Assembly: GCA_947426455.1 (NCBI GenBank)
Contig: CANEEC010000003.1
Span: 1 to 49,104, forward strand
Source: an uncultured Clostridia bacterium
Lineage (GTDB): Bacteria; Bacillota; Clostridia; Peptostreptococcales; Anaerovoracaceae
Length of the DNA: 49,104 bases
Reading direction: 5' to 3'
The notes below the pieces were generated by a model. The model was not told the DNA's origin and ran no database searches. It worked only from the letters and a program-made list of their open reading frames with translations. The position numbers and the translations under genes were made by a program. Numbering within the stretch: position 1 is the stretch's first letter; every line of letters starts with the position of its first letter. Positions 7,215 to 15,993 of this stretch are shown piece after piece.

Positions 7215-7760
7215 CTACGCAATCAGCATTCCGGATCTCACGGCATCCGCCGCAGTCTGATCCTTCAAAAGAGCTAAAAGTTCCAAAGCAAAGGGGAGCG
7301 CCGCGCCGGGGCCTTTCCCCGTGATGACGGAACCGTCCCTCACCACCAACCCGCCGGTGGCTTCTGCACCCTTCAGTTCTTGCTCCATGCCCGGATAGAT
7401 GGTAGCCTTTTTCCCCTCTAAAATTCCCAGGGCGCCGAATACCATGGGAGCGGCGCAAATGGCAGCGGTGTACTTTCCGACCTTATGAAATTCCAGTATC
7501 TTTTCGCAAAGTCCCTCATGCAATCCCAAATTGGCGGCGCCGGGCAGTCCGCCGGGCAGCACGATCATCTCACAATCGTCATAATCCGCCTCAGAAAACA
7601 GAAGATCCGCCGTTACCAAAATGCCGTGGGAACCGGCCACCGTTTTCTCCTCCATGACGGATACGGTTTTCACATCCACACCGCCACGGCGAAGAACGTC
7701 CACGGGACTTAACGCCTCCAGCTCTTCAAAACCTGTAGCTAAATGTACATATACGCTCAT
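7215..7760 (-). CDS. DJ-1/PfpI family protein (YajL-like)
   Basis: The 181-residue protein has the DJ-1 features: a conserved acidic FEELEA segment near the N-terminus, MIVLPGGLPGA, and the nucleophile elbow YTAAICAAP whose Cys is the reactive residue. A GKGPGAALPFALELL segment closes the domain. Start ATG 7758-7760 has GGAAAGGAG 6 bases upstream, so a longer frame is unlikely. Members act as redox-sensing chaperones or as glyoxalase/deglycase-like enzymes; the exact activity is disputed. It heads a run with the PHP and MerR-methyltransferase genes. Confidence 0.83.
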   Translation of the reverse strand: MSVYVHLATGFEELEALSPVDVLRRGGVDVKTVSVMEEKTVAGSHGILVTADLLFSEADYDDCEMIVLPGGLPGAANLGLHEGLCEKILEFHKVGKYTAAICAAPMVFGALGILEGKKATIYPGMEQELKGAEATGGLVVRDGSVITGKGPGAALPFALELLALLKDQTAADAVRSGMLIA

Positions 7761-7882
7761 ATCCTTCTCCTTTCCAAACAGCGAAAAATCGCCCTTGCAC
7801 AATTTCTTCGCCCTTTTTTCGTCCTTTTTTACACGTCAACCACACTCTCTGCCGCAAAGCCGCATTCACATTTCCATGGCGG

Positions 7883-8557
7883 CTATTCCATGGGCAGCTG
7901 CCAATGGATGGGTTCCATCCCCTGTTCCTCTAAGAACAGATTCGTTCTGGAAAAGTGCCGGCAGCCGAAAAATCCGTTGTGCGCCGACAGAGGACTGGGA
8001 TGCGCCGCCGTTAAAATCAGATGCTTCGGATTGGTAATTAACTGACGCTTGGACTTGGCGTTGGCTCCCCACAGAAGAAACACCATGGGCTGCTCCCGCC
8101 GGTTCAAATGATAGATCACCTGATCGGTAAAGGTTTCCCAGCCCTTTCCCTTATGAGAATTGGCCTGTCCTGCACGCACAGTCAGCACCGTATTCATCAG
8201 CAGCACGCCCTGATCCGCCCAGCTTTCCAAAAATCCGTGATCGGGAATGACAAATCCCACATCCTCTTTTAACTCTTTGTAAATATTCAAAAGCGACGGC
8301 GGCACCGCCACGCCCTTTTTTACGGAAAAGCACATGCCGTGCGCCTGCCCGGGGCCGTGATAGGGGTCCTGCCCCAGAATCACCGCCTTTACGTCCTTGT
8401 AGGCCGTATGCTTCAGAGCGTTGAAAATATCGTACATGGACGGGTAGATGGTGCGGGAAAAATATTCGTTTTTCAAAAACTGACGAAGCCTGCAATAATA
8501 TTCTTTCTCAAATTCGCCGGCCAACACTTCATCCCAGTCATTTCCAAAATGTACCAT
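7883..8557 (-). CDS. ung: Uracil-DNA glycosylase, family 1
   Basis: The 224-residue protein removes uracil from DNA at the first step of base excision repair. The water-activating loop GQDPYHGPGQAHG is present with the catalytic Asp at residue 64, the uracil-binding LLMNTVLTV region follows, and the C-terminal HPSPLSAHNGFFGCRHFS loop supplies the catalytic His and the minor-groove intercalation loop. Length is normal for the family and no key residue is missing. A 74-base gap separates it from the hydrolase gene upstream, and it may share that transcript. Confidence 0.95.
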   Translation of the reverse strand: MVHFGNDWDEVLAGEFEKEYYCRLRQFLKNEYFSRTIYPSMYDIFNALKHTAYKDVKAVILGQDPYHGPGQAHGMCFSVKKGVAVPPSLLNIYKELKEDVGFVIPDHGFLESWADQGVLLMNTVLTVRAGQANSHKGKGWETFTDQVIYHLNRREQPMVFLLWGANAKSKRQLITNPKHLILTAAHPSPLSAHNGFFGCRHFSRTNLFLEEQGMEPIHWQLPME

Positions 8558-8631
8558 GTGTCATCTCCTTCTCCCGACAGAGGCATTTCCCGTCCGCCGA
8601 GCCGTCGTCACATCGATTATGACGCAGCGCT

Positions 8632-10227
8632 TTATTTCAGTTCCGCAATCAGATTCGCCACTTCCTTTTTAGCCGCGTCCGTTGCGAATATGTCGTACCG
8701 GAAGAAGGCAAATCCGCCGACCTCTCCGGAATTGCGGCCGGTTCTCACCTGACGGGCGAGTATATTATCGTAGCGCATCCACTCCGACACCGCGTTGTTG
8801 TCCTGTACCGCGCTGCCCGCGTTTGCCACGTTGAGACCGATATAGAGATCCACGTTGCCCTTCTTTTTCAGCGCAATCCAGGTTTTCAGGTTGGCTTCGT
8901 AGGCGTAAGGAGCGGCAGCTCCCTGAGCTGTCTTGGTCTCAAATCCCCAGTACAGCTGGGGCATGATGTAGTCGATGTATCCTTCCCTGCTCATCCAGGT
9001 ATCCACGTCGGCGAAGTGAGCCGAGTTGCTCCGCAGACTTTCCACATTGCCCGCAGGACTGATTCCGAACAGGATATTCTCGTCGTATTTCTTAATGGTG
9101 CGGTACACTTCACGTACCAGCATATTCACATTTTCCCGACGCCATGCGGTAATGGTCAGGGAACTTCCGGAACTGTCGTACTCCGGTTTGTCGAACCAAA
9201 GGGACTCCGTGCTGTTGCTCAGACTGGGATAGAAATAATCGTCGAAGTGAATTCCGTCCACGTCGTACTTTTCTATGATCTCCTTTACGCCGTCCACAAC
9301 CAGCTGCCGAACCTCCGGCACCGAAGGATTGTAATAGTAGAAACCGTTGTGCAAAAGCACGTTGCGGTCGTTTTTCACGCTTCCGTCGGTGCGCCATACC
9401 TTGGCCGGATTGTCCGCAGACACTTCGTTCCAGCTCATCTTGTAACCGGTGACGCGATAAGGGTTGATCCACGCGTGAAATTCCAAACCACGCTGATGCG
9501 CCGCGTCCACCATGTATTTGGTGGGATCGTAGCCGGGACTTTTGCCCTGGGTTCCGGAAGCGAATTTCGACCAGGGGAAGATGTCCGATTCGTACATGGC
9601 GTCACTGTCGGGTCGCACCTGCACGATCACCGCGTTCATGCCGTATGCTGCACACTGATCGAACATGGCATCCACCGCCTTCTGAAAGCCGGCTTTGTCC
9701 TTGGGCATGTCCATGAATTCCAGATAGGAAATCCACATGGCTTTCAATTCTTCGTCTCCGGTTTTGATGATCACCGTTCGGGTCTTTCCATTCCAGCCTA
9801 CAGTGGCGGCAAAGGCTTCCATGACCACTCGAATGGGCAGATAGGTTCTCTGATCTTTTATGATGGCTTCCGTGTCGTTATTGATTCGCGTTCCGTTTTT
9901 GACTATGTAACTCTTTCCGATGGGAACCTCCACCGTGATATTTTCCTTCTTCACCACGGCAATCCGTTGCTGCGCGTCCCAGCTCACATCAGCGCCGATG
10001 GCGTTCATGACCGCAGCAAGCGGCACCTGCGTCCGCTGGTTTGCATCGATGAACGGCGCGCCCATAGCAGAATCGATCTGCAGCGTTTTCCCGTCGATGG
10101 TAACGGTGACGTCGCCGCTGGCCGCCGACGGCAGCGTCATGATCAACATGCTTGCGAAAAGCAGCGCCAGAATCAGAAGGACGCCAAGTCCCACCTTTCT
10201 CTTTTCATTGACATTCTGTTCTCTCAT
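8632..10227 (-). CDS. Secreted GHL10/YngK-type glycoside hydrolase-like protein with copper amine oxidase N-domain repeats
   Basis: The 531-residue protein starts with a signal anchor (residues 10-35, ending PSAASG). Residues about 38-160 are a copper-amine-oxidase-N-like domain (VPLAAVMNAIGADVSWD, then YLPIRVVMEAFAATVGWN), a cell-surface module common in Clostridia and Bacilli. The rest is the GHL10 (DUF187) domain: ELKAMWISYLEF, VIVQVRPDSDAMY, FHAWINPYR, DGIHFDDYFYP with acidic residues in the barrel, and DYIMPQLYWGFE. The substrate is not established but cell-wall glycans are likely. ATG 10225-10227 has GGGGAAAAGGG upstream; upstream in-frame codons lack a site. An extended -10 promoter lies 83 bases upstream. 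Confidence 0.85.
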   Translation of the reverse strand: MREQNVNEKRKVGLGVLLILALLFASMLIMTLPSAASGDVTVTIDGKTLQIDSAMGAPFIDANQRTQVPLAAVMNAIGADVSWDAQQRIAVVKKENITVEVPIGKSYIVKNGTRINNDTEAIIKDQRTYLPIRVVMEAFAATVGWNGKTRTVIIKTGDEELKAMWISYLEFMDMPKDKAGFQKAVDAMFDQCAAYGMNAVIVQVRPDSDAMYESDIFPWSKFASGTQGKSPGYDPTKYMVDAAHQRGLEFHAWINPYRVTGYKMSWNEVSADNPAKVWRTDGSVKNDRNVLLHNGFYYYNPSVPEVRQLVVDGVKEIIEKYDVDGIHFDDYFYPSLSNSTESLWFDKPEYDSSGSSLTITAWRRENVNMLVREVYRTIKKYDENILFGISPAGNVESLRSNSAHFADVDTWMSREGYIDYIMPQLYWGFETKTAQGAAAPYAYEANLKTWIALKKKGNVDLYIGLNVANAGSAVQDNNAVSEWMRYDNILARQVRTGRNSGEVGGFAFFRYDIFATDAAKKEVANLIAELK

Positions 10228-10309
10228 TCCCTTTTCCCCTTTTTTCCTTTCTTCGTACAACAACAAGTCACTTCTTCGGCGCATCCGCGCCAAACTCCTT
10301 TGATACTCT

Positions 10310-10318
10310 ATTCTACCA
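10310..10318 (-). promoter_or_regulatory. Extended -10 promoter of the hydrolase gene
   Basis: On the minus strand TGG-TAGAAT is present, without a good -35. A GGCGC/GCGCC hairpin lies in the leader (10281-10294). The remaining GC-rich stretch (10330-10490) shows no gene. Confidence 0.45.
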
Positions 10319-10496
10319 TATTCCATCCCGACGTGATATTACATTTTTCTATCTTTTCTGTGGAAAGAAAAGCCAGCGGCGGACGCGGGACGAACGGCGC
10401 GGGATAACAGGCTCGGGACGGCGAACGTACCAAAATTCCCCTGCCGCGCCGGAGAGTGCCGGCCGACCGCACCGCAGTCGTTCTCGCCGGCAAAAA

Positions 10497-10526
10497 ATAA
10501 AAATTGTCCCGAAGGACAATTTTTAT
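10497..10526 (-). terminator. Terminator after the small protein gene
   Basis: A perfect 13-bp stem (AAAAATTGTCC with its complement inside) around a CGAA loop, flanked by T runs in both directions. It overlaps the stop codon of the 48-residue protein at 10523. Confidence 0.85.
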
Positions 10527-10669
10527 TGTTCCATCATGTGAGTGGCCACCTGCTTCAGCTCGCCCAACGTGGCGATTTCCACGCCGGATTCCACCAGCTG
10601 CACGCGCACCTGCTGGGGCAGCGACTCAAAGTATTCCCGCAGTTCGGGATTTTCTTCATAGGAAACCAT
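10523..10669 (-). CDS. Small acidic protein of 48 residues after the anti-sigma gene
   Basis: The gene encodes 48 residues starting MVSYEENPELREYFESLP and ending with VATHMMEQ. ATG 10667-10669 has GGGGAGG 5 bases upstream, which supports this short form over a longer frame that overlaps the anti-sigma gene. The sequence is predicted helical and acidic with no membrane segment or Cys. Similar short proteins with a PELxxYFxSLP opening occur in Clostridia, as I recall, without an assigned role. It follows the anti-sigma gene after 49 bases and shares its terminator, so it may belong to that regulatory unit. Confidence 0.65.
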   Translation of the reverse strand: MVSYEENPELREYFESLPQQVRVQLVESGVEIATLGELKQVATHMMEQ

Positions 10670-10718
10670 GGCATCCTCCCCGTATCGAATTTCCGCAGTG
10701 CGGATGCCTTTAGTATGC

Positions 10719-11693
10719 TCAGTTTTCGCCGTTCCATTTAAAATAATCGGCGGGAATGACGAATTCCGGAGAACCGTAAGCGCCGGGAGCCACTTCGTAC
10801 TTGTCAAAGCAGATCACCAGTTGGCCGTCTTCATTGACGTAAAACAGCTGTTCTTCTCCGATCTTTGTGAAATACTCCAGAAAATAAACGCCGTCGCCGC
10901 TTTCGTTGGTCTTTTCCATCTCTTTCCGAATATAATCGCTCAGCTCCGTTACATAATCGGGATGGTCCGCCATCAGTTCCGGAAGGGTCAGCAGCTTGCT
11001 GTTTTTCTTATCCACATTGTAATATTTGTGAACGGTGGAGGAAGAACCCACCACGTTGTAGAGATACGTGTCAACCACCAAAAGTTCCTCCGTATCCGTC
11101 TTGATATCGTAATTGAATTCCCATCCCATATGAGCTTCTTCGGCCAGACCCATCTCTTCCATAGCCTGTTTTTCCTCTTCGAACAGGGCGATGGCTTCTT
11201 CGCTGTCCTTGCGCAGCTGTTCGTTGATCATGGCCTGTAATTTTTCATCCGCCAGTCCCTCGATCTGAGGCGTGACGATATCCGCCTGCATGTATCCGTT
11301 ATCGAAGTGATAGCGATCCAAGGTCAGAACGCGGACGATGCCCTCCATTCCCGGAAGGGACGCCACCGTAGCCGCAAAGGATTCGCTGGTGTGCAGGCCT
11401 CCCACAAAGGCAACCACGGCAACCGCCGCCGCCGCAACCCAGCGCTTCCAAAGGGCATGCCGCCCAGCCGATGACTTCCTCCCGGCCTCTCCGCGCTTCG
11501 TTCTTTCGGCCGTAGGCTGCTCGCCGTCCATGGGTTGCCGCGCGTCACCGGTCGCCGGCTGCGCTTCGCTTGCCCGTTGTTTCGCTTCGCCGACCGGTTG
11601 CTTGGCAAACAGCGCCTCGGCTCTTTCCCGCAGTTCCTCCGAAGCCTTGATTTCTTCGTACTGCTCTTTTAAATGGTCGAGTTTTTTATTCAT
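10719..11693 (-). CDS. RsiV-like transmembrane anti-sigma factor (DUF4163/DUF3298)
   Basis: The 324-residue protein has a cytoplasmic N-terminus of about 80 residues rich in charged and Gln/Ala residues, one membrane segment (about 84-103, WVAAAAVAVVAFVGG), and an extracellular part with a DUF4163-like then DUF3298-like region. The C-terminal CFDKYEVAPGAYGSPEFVIP is typical of DUF3298. In Bacillus subtilis RsiV this domain binds lysozyme, which triggers proteolysis and frees SigV. The start ATG overlaps the sigma gene's end by 8 bases, so translation is coupled. By analogy it holds the 11686-12171 sigma factor inactive until an envelope signal arrives; lysozyme as the signal is inference. Confidence 0.85.
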   Translation of the reverse strand: MNKKLDHLKEQYEEIKASEELRERAEALFAKQPVGEAKQRASEAQPATGDARQPMDGEQPTAERTKRGEAGRKSSAGRHALWKRWVAAAAVAVVAFVGGLHTSESFAATVASLPGMEGIVRVLTLDRYHFDNGYMQADIVTPQIEGLADEKLQAMINEQLRKDSEEAIALFEEEKQAMEEMGLAEEAHMGWEFNYDIKTDTEELLVVDTYLYNVVGSSSTVHKYYNVDKKNSKLLTLPELMADHPDYVTELSDYIRKEMEKTNESGDGVYFLEYFTKIGEEQLFYVNEDGQLVICFDKYEVAPGAYGSPEFVIPADYFKWNGEN

Positions 11694-12171
11694 AAGTATC
11701 CTCCATTTCTATTCGCAGAAGTTTTAATCCCCGGTACAGTCTGGTCTTTACCGTATTGATGCTTTCGCCGGTAACATCGGCGATTTCCTTCAGGCTCATG
11801 TCCTCGAAGAACCGCAGAATCAACACCGTTTTGTATTTCGGCTCCAGCATTTCGAGAAATTCCGCGATCATTAGATCCGATGAATCTTCTTTCCCAGGAA
11901 GAATCTGTTCCATTTCCTCCGGTCGTTCAAAATATACGATTCGCTTCTCCTTTCGCAGATAGGACAGCGCCGTATTGACCAGGATGCGGAAAAACCACGG
12001 CTTGACAGCCTCCAGTTTTTGCAGCGTCTCAATATTGGATAACGCTTTCACAATACTATCGCTGACTACATCCTCTGCCGACGCAGATTCCCTGGTGTAA
12101 GAATACGCCAATCGGTACGCCCGATCCAGATTATCGTGGATAAATGATTCTAACAGCTGTTTCTTTTCCAT
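11686..12171 (-). CDS. ECF sigma factor, SigV/SigW type
   Basis: The 161-residue protein shows sigma region 2 (residues about 10-75, with RLAYSYTRESASAEDVVSD and KPWFFRILVNTALSYLR) and region 4 (about 108-155, with YKTVLILRFFEDMSLKEIA then INTVKTRLYRG). There is no region 1 or 3, as expected for ECF factors. I chose ATG 12169-12171 with GAGGAG 6 bases upstream; a longer frame lacks a site. It is coupled to the RsiV-like gene. A TGAAAC element with CGCATC 15 bases on lies 58 bases upstream and resembles ECF-type promoters, so it may regulate itself. Confidence 0.9.
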   Translation of the reverse strand: MEKKQLLESFIHDNLDRAYRLAYSYTRESASAEDVVSDSIVKALSNIETLQKLEAVKPWFFRILVNTALSYLRKEKRIVYFERPEEMEQILPGKEDSSDLMIAEFLEMLEPKYKTVLILRFFEDMSLKEIADVTGESINTVKTRLYRGLKLLRIEMEDTYE

Positions 12172-12207
12172 TCTCACTCCTCTTCCCTTTTGATATATCA
12201 CTTATAA

Positions 12208-12234
12208 GATGCGCAGATTCCCCGATAAGTTTCA
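12208..12234 (-). promoter_or_regulatory. Possible ECF-type autoregulatory promoter
   Basis: On the minus strand TGAAAC (12229-12234) is followed after 15 bases by CGCATC (12208-12213). Bacillus ECF promoters typically read TGAAAC then CGT about 16 bases later, so this is a near match. Confidence 0.4.
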
Positions 12235-12251
12235 AACTCTGTCCACTTTTT

Positions 12252-12285
12252 AAAAAAAACATCTTCTCCCCAAAGGAAGAAGATG
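12252..12285 (-). terminator. Terminator of the first MATE gene
   Basis: CATCTTCT pairs with AGAAGATG, with an inner CC/GG, followed on the minus strand by eight T. It ends the 12297-13667 transcript ahead of the sigma factor gene. Confidence 0.9.
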
Positions 12286-12296
12286 CACTGTTCTCT

Positions 12297-13667
12297 TTAT
12301 TCCGCAGCCGGCCGGGACGTTTGTTCCTCGTCGAACCGGTGCATCCAATTGGATTTCTTGACGTAGATCAGATAACATGCCGCCGTCACAAACCAGCTCA
12401 CCGTGTAGCACACCGACACCACTCGAAAATCGTTGAATATGGGCATCACAACGGCCAGCCAGACCAGGCGCAGCAAACACATATTCGCCATGGAAATGAT
12501 CATGGGCGCCACGGAAATTCCCGAACCGCGAATGCTTCCCGACAGCACCTCGGGAACGGCTAAAAGCCAGTAGGTCAGAGCCAGAATGCGCAGCTGCACC
12601 GTACCGACGGCAACCACCTCCGGTTCATTGTTCACCAGACGAATCAGCTGGGGCGCGAAAATCGCCACGATGCCGCCAAAGATGACCACCGCGCCCACCG
12701 CCAGTCCGATGATGTGCTTCACACCCACGCGAACGCGTTCATACTGTTTGGCTCCGATGTTCTGCCCCACAAATGTGGTAGCCGTCAGTCCCAAAGCATT
12801 TTCCACCATGTAGATAAAACTGTCGATTTTTCCCGAAGCCGCAAAACCCGCCATGGTGACCGCGCCAAAGCGGTTGACGTTGGACTGCACCACCACGTTG
12901 GAGAAGGAAATTACCATGGATTGAATGCCCGCCGGAATTCCGATGTTGACGATTTTCAGAAAGACATCCTTGTGAAAACGTATCTTCGACAGGTGCAACT
13001 TGTAAATATCCGTCGTGTGAATCAGATTGTACAACACTAAAACGGAAGATATGGATTGGGCGATGATCGTTGCAACGGCAACCCCCGTCACTCCCATATG
13101 CAAACCCACGACAAACACCAGGTTAAGAACCACATTGAGCACCGCGCAGACCGCAAGGTAGATCAGCGGCCGGGTGGAATCGCCCACAGCGCGCAGAATA
13201 CCGCTTCCCATATTGTACAGCGTCATGAAAATCACGCCGCCGAACAGGATGCGCAGATAAAGCACCGCCTGATTCATCACGGCCTCCGGCGTTCCCATCC
13301 ATATGAGAAAATAGGGCGCGCCAACGACGCCGATCACAGCGATGATGGCCGCGGAAGCCAGACTGATGGCCATGCCGGTATGGATGGACTTATGCAGCTG
13401 TTCTTCGTTTTTCGCTCCGTAGTACTGGGCGATGACCACGCCGGCGCCGGTGCTGAGACCGATGTAAAACCCGATGACCAGGTTCACCAGCGCTGTGGTG
13501 GAACCCACGGCGGCCAGCGCCGTGCTGCCCACAAAGCGTCCCACCACCACGGTGTCCAGCGTGTTATACAGCTGCTGCAATAAATTGCTCAATAAAATCG
13601 GAATGGCAAATTCGATGACCCGCGTCTCGATTCGTCCTTCCGTCATTGTAATCATACCTCTGCTCAT
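12297..13667 (-). CDS. MATE family efflux transporter
   Basis: The 456-residue protein has about 12 predicted membrane segments in two similar halves. The first half opens VIEFAIPILLSNLLQQLYNTLDTVVVGRFVG, and FVGQNIGAKQYERVRVGVK marks the second-half loop, both typical of MATE antiporters that export drugs or metabolites against Na+ or H+. ATG 13665-13667 has TAAGGAG 7 bases upstream. It is a single-gene transcript with its own promoter (13738-13766) and a strong terminator. The substrate cannot be inferred. Confidence 0.88.
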   Translation of the reverse strand: MSRGMITMTEGRIETRVIEFAIPILLSNLLQQLYNTLDTVVVGRFVGSTALAAVGSTTALVNLVIGFYIGLSTGAGVVIAQYYGAKNEEQLHKSIHTGMAISLASAAIIAVIGVVGAPYFLIWMGTPEAVMNQAVLYLRILFGGVIFMTLYNMGSGILRAVGDSTRPLIYLAVCAVLNVVLNLVFVVGLHMGVTGVAVATIIAQSISSVLVLYNLIHTTDIYKLHLSKIRFHKDVFLKIVNIGIPAGIQSMVISFSNVVVQSNVNRFGAVTMAGFAASGKIDSFIYMVENALGLTATTFVGQNIGAKQYERVRVGVKHIIGLAVGAVVIFGGIVAIFAPQLIRLVNNEPEVVAVGTVQLRILALTYWLLAVPEVLSGSIRGSGISVAPMIISMANMCLLRLVWLAVVMPIFNDFRVVSVCYTVSWFVTAACYLIYVKKSNWMHRFDEEQTSRPAAE

Positions 13668-13693
13668 TCCACTCTCCTTACAAACAGAACAAA

Positions 13694-13766
13694 GCGCAGG
13701 ACGCTACGCATCCCGCGCTCATCCTCTCACAAGGAGTAGTATATTCTATTTTCCGCTCCACTTCAA
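13694..13766 (-). promoter_or_regulatory. Promoter and leader hairpin of the first MATE gene
   Basis: On the minus strand TTGAAG (13761-13766), a 17-base spacer and TATACT (13738-13743). The leader holds a GCGC-GGA/TCC-GCGC hairpin at about 13694-13719 without a T run, so possibly regulatory. Confidence 0.6.
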
Positions 13767-13772
13767 GCTTTT

Positions 13773-15248
13773 CTATTGCTTTTCATTCCATGCGGCGCAA
13801 AGGCCGCCATCGCCGTACCACGGCCGGATCCTGTCGTCGTATCGCCGCTTGCCTCCGTAGGTGTCCGGCCTGCTGTAAACCCCCGCGTAGTCCAGGCTTC
13901 CCTCACGGCAGATCAGCACGTAGACGTCGCAGGAATCCCGGTATTCTTCCCACTGCACCACGGCAAGCCGCGTTCCGTCGTAGGCCAGTTCCGTCAGATC
14001 GTTTATGCCAAAACGGGACTGGCCGCCCTCCCCGTCGTCCCAGGTCAATGGCGCGTGCAGTTCTACAGACCAGCCCTGATCTTTGCGCTCCAATAGCACC
14101 ATGCGCAGCGGCTGGGTTTCCGCCGCTTCATCGTACTCGCCCTCCAGGGCAATGGCCGCCAGCCGGGATTTCACAATCGCCGCGGAAACATATTCATTGC
14201 CCTCGCTCTCTCCCAGATCCAGCCTCTGCAGCTGTTTCATGGTCTTTCGCTGGATGACGGTGACCCAGAGGTGATTTTCTTCCTCCGTGAGAAGCAGCAG
14301 TTCATCTTCGTCGGAATCGTAGAACAAATGCAGAGCATCGGCGCCTTTCTTTATGGGAAAGACATTGCAAAGTCCTGCCAGATCCGGCTCGTACAGCCGG
14401 CCCCACTCTTCCTGCCGCCATTGCAGCGGGAAGTAATAGATTCCGTAGTCCTCCGCCAATCGTGGGGAATTGACAACCTCCGCGTACCGCTCCTGACCGC
14501 TTAAATTTTGGGAGATGACAAAATAGCCGCCCTGCTGGGTCATCACTCCTTCCAATCCGATTCCGTCGGGAAACCAGGTTCCCGCGGCATCCTGACATTG
14601 GGACTCTACGGATATCACCGTGCCGTCCCGGTTCTTTTCAACGGTCACGGTCAACATCTGTTCTTCCGGCACGGGGATGGCAAAATACTCCGTCAAGGTC
14701 TCCGATTTCCCCATGTTCCGGTCGTCCATCAGCCATTCGCCGTCTCCCAGATCCAGAGATAAGGTCATGGGATAATGATCGTAATACTTTCGCAGAGGGA
14801 CGGTTTCCGTGTGCCGTTGGCCGTTTTCCGTACGGCTTGCCACATCCACCACAGGCTCCCACAGCATCCTCGTTCCATAATCATTCGTCTGTCGCCGTTC
14901 CGCCTCTAAATCGATGGCTCCGCTCACCCCAAAGTTTCCGGAGACCAGCTCCACCGAAAGCTGCGGCCGATTCTCTTGGATATCGATTCGTTCCTGCTGC
15001 GCAAAGGTGAAGTCGGTGGCAGGCTCTGCATCCGTTGCCGGCCAGAAATCGGTTTTCCAAAACAAATGATGATCCATGTGGGTGGTGGCTTCGATAGCAA
15101 GACCCTCTGCAGCGGAAACGTCCCCCCACTGCGTCCTTTCATAAAGCTCCACCGCATTTTTCTGTTTTTCTACCTGCGTATGCGCCCAGGGCAGACATGC
15201 CACAGCCAGGGTCAGCATCAGCAAAAACAGCACAAAGCTTTTACGCAT
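13773..15248 (-). CDS. Exported protein of unknown function in the YtrA-type ABC operon
   Basis: The 491-residue protein has an N-terminal export signal (residues 1-24, RKSFVLFLLMLTLAVACL). The Cys at 18 in AVAC could be a lipobox Cys, but the -3 residue is not ideal. The rest is soluble, rich in Trp, Glu and Asp with alternating strands (WDDGEGGQ, YFPLQWRQEEW), suggesting a beta-propeller-like fold; I see no catalytic motif. Its ATG directly follows the stop codon of the ABC ATPase gene, so it is the last gene of the GntR-regulated operon. A surface partner or sensor of the transporter is a reasonable guess only. Confidence 0.7.
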   Translation of the reverse strand: MRKSFVLFLLMLTLAVACLPWAHTQVEKQKNAVELYERTQWGDVSAAEGLAIEATTHMDHHLFWKTDFWPATDAEPATDFTFAQQERIDIQENRPQLSVELVSGNFGVSGAIDLEAERRQTNDYGTRMLWEPVVDVASRTENGQRHTETVPLRKYYDHYPMTLSLDLGDGEWLMDDRNMGKSETLTEYFAIPVPEEQMLTVTVEKNRDGTVISVESQCQDAAGTWFPDGIGLEGVMTQQGGYFVISQNLSGQERYAEVVNSPRLAEDYGIYYFPLQWRQEEWGRLYEPDLAGLCNVFPIKKGADALHLFYDSDEDELLLLTEEENHLWVTVIQRKTMKQLQRLDLGESEGNEYVSAAIVKSRLAAIALEGEYDEAAETQPLRMVLLERKDQGWSVELHAPLTWDDGEGGQSRFGINDLTELAYDGTRLAVVQWEEYRDSCDVYVLICREGSLDYAGVYSRPDTYGGKRRYDDRIRPWYGDGGLCAAWNEKQ

Positions 15249-15980
15249 TTACTCCTCCTCCGTCATCTGCGACAGCGCCTTAGCGACGCGATTCCCCTCA
15301 TACTGATACGTTTCTTTCACATAGTCCATCAGGCTGCGCCCTGACTCTTCCAGTTCCAGTGTGGTCACATCTCCGGCAATCTTTCCCTGATGCAAAAGCA
15401 CCGCCCTGCCGATGAAGCTCTCCACCTCCGCAAGCAGGTGGGTGGAGAGCAAAATGGTTTCGGTGGGTTCCAGAATTCCCAGCAGTACTTTATAAAAATC
15501 CTCCCGATTGAACACGTCGTTTCCGGCGAAGGGTTCATCCATTAAAATGTAATCCGCCCCCTGACAAAGCGCCAAAATCACTTCGAACTGATTTTGCTGG
15601 CCGACGGAGAACCGTTTTACGGCCCGGTTTTCCGGCAGCTGAAAGAATTCCATCAAGCCGTGAAACCGCTTTTCCCGAAAAGCAGGGAAATTCATTTCGT
15701 AGAAGGTCTTGTGTTCTGCAGGCGTCAGATTGGGAAAAAAGGAGTGCTCGCAGGTAGCGAAGGACAGCCGGTGAATGTTCCGGCCGGTGATCGGCTCACC
15801 GTCCAAAGCAATCGCTCCGCTGTATTTCAAATATCCCAAGATACATTTCAGCAATGTGGTTTTCCCCGCGCCGTTTTCTCCAAACAGGCCGACCACCTCT
15901 CCCTGACCCAGTTTCAGATTCACGGAAGAAACTCCTCTGTGTCCGGCGTACTGTTTCGATACGTTTGTGATCTCCAACAT
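15249..15980 (-). CDS. ABC transporter ATP-binding protein of the YtrA-type operon
   Basis: The 243-residue ATPase has Walker A GENGAGKTT (residues 34-42), a Q-loop region, Walker B YILMDEPFAG and the H-loop LLSTHLL. The signature motif is FSVGQQNQ instead of LSGGQ, a deviation seen in some bacitracin/lantibiotic-type exporters of the YtrB/BcrA kind. It should power the two membrane proteins encoded just upstream (15994-16524 and 16525-17367). The substrate is unknown; YtrA-regulated operons in Bacillus respond to cell-wall antibiotics. Spacing to the upstream gene is 13 bases. Confidence 0.85.
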   Translation of the reverse strand: MLEITNVSKQYAGHRGVSSVNLKLGQGEVVGLFGENGAGKTTLLKCILGYLKYSGAIALDGEPITGRNIHRLSFATCEHSFFPNLTPAEHKTFYEMNFPAFREKRFHGLMEFFQLPENRAVKRFSVGQQNQFEVILALCQGADYILMDEPFAGNDVFNREDFYKVLLGILEPTETILLSTHLLAEVESFIGRAVLLHQGKIAGDVTTLELEESGRSLMDYVKETYQYEGNRVAKALSQMTEEE

Positions 15981-15993
15981 AACACGTTCCTCC

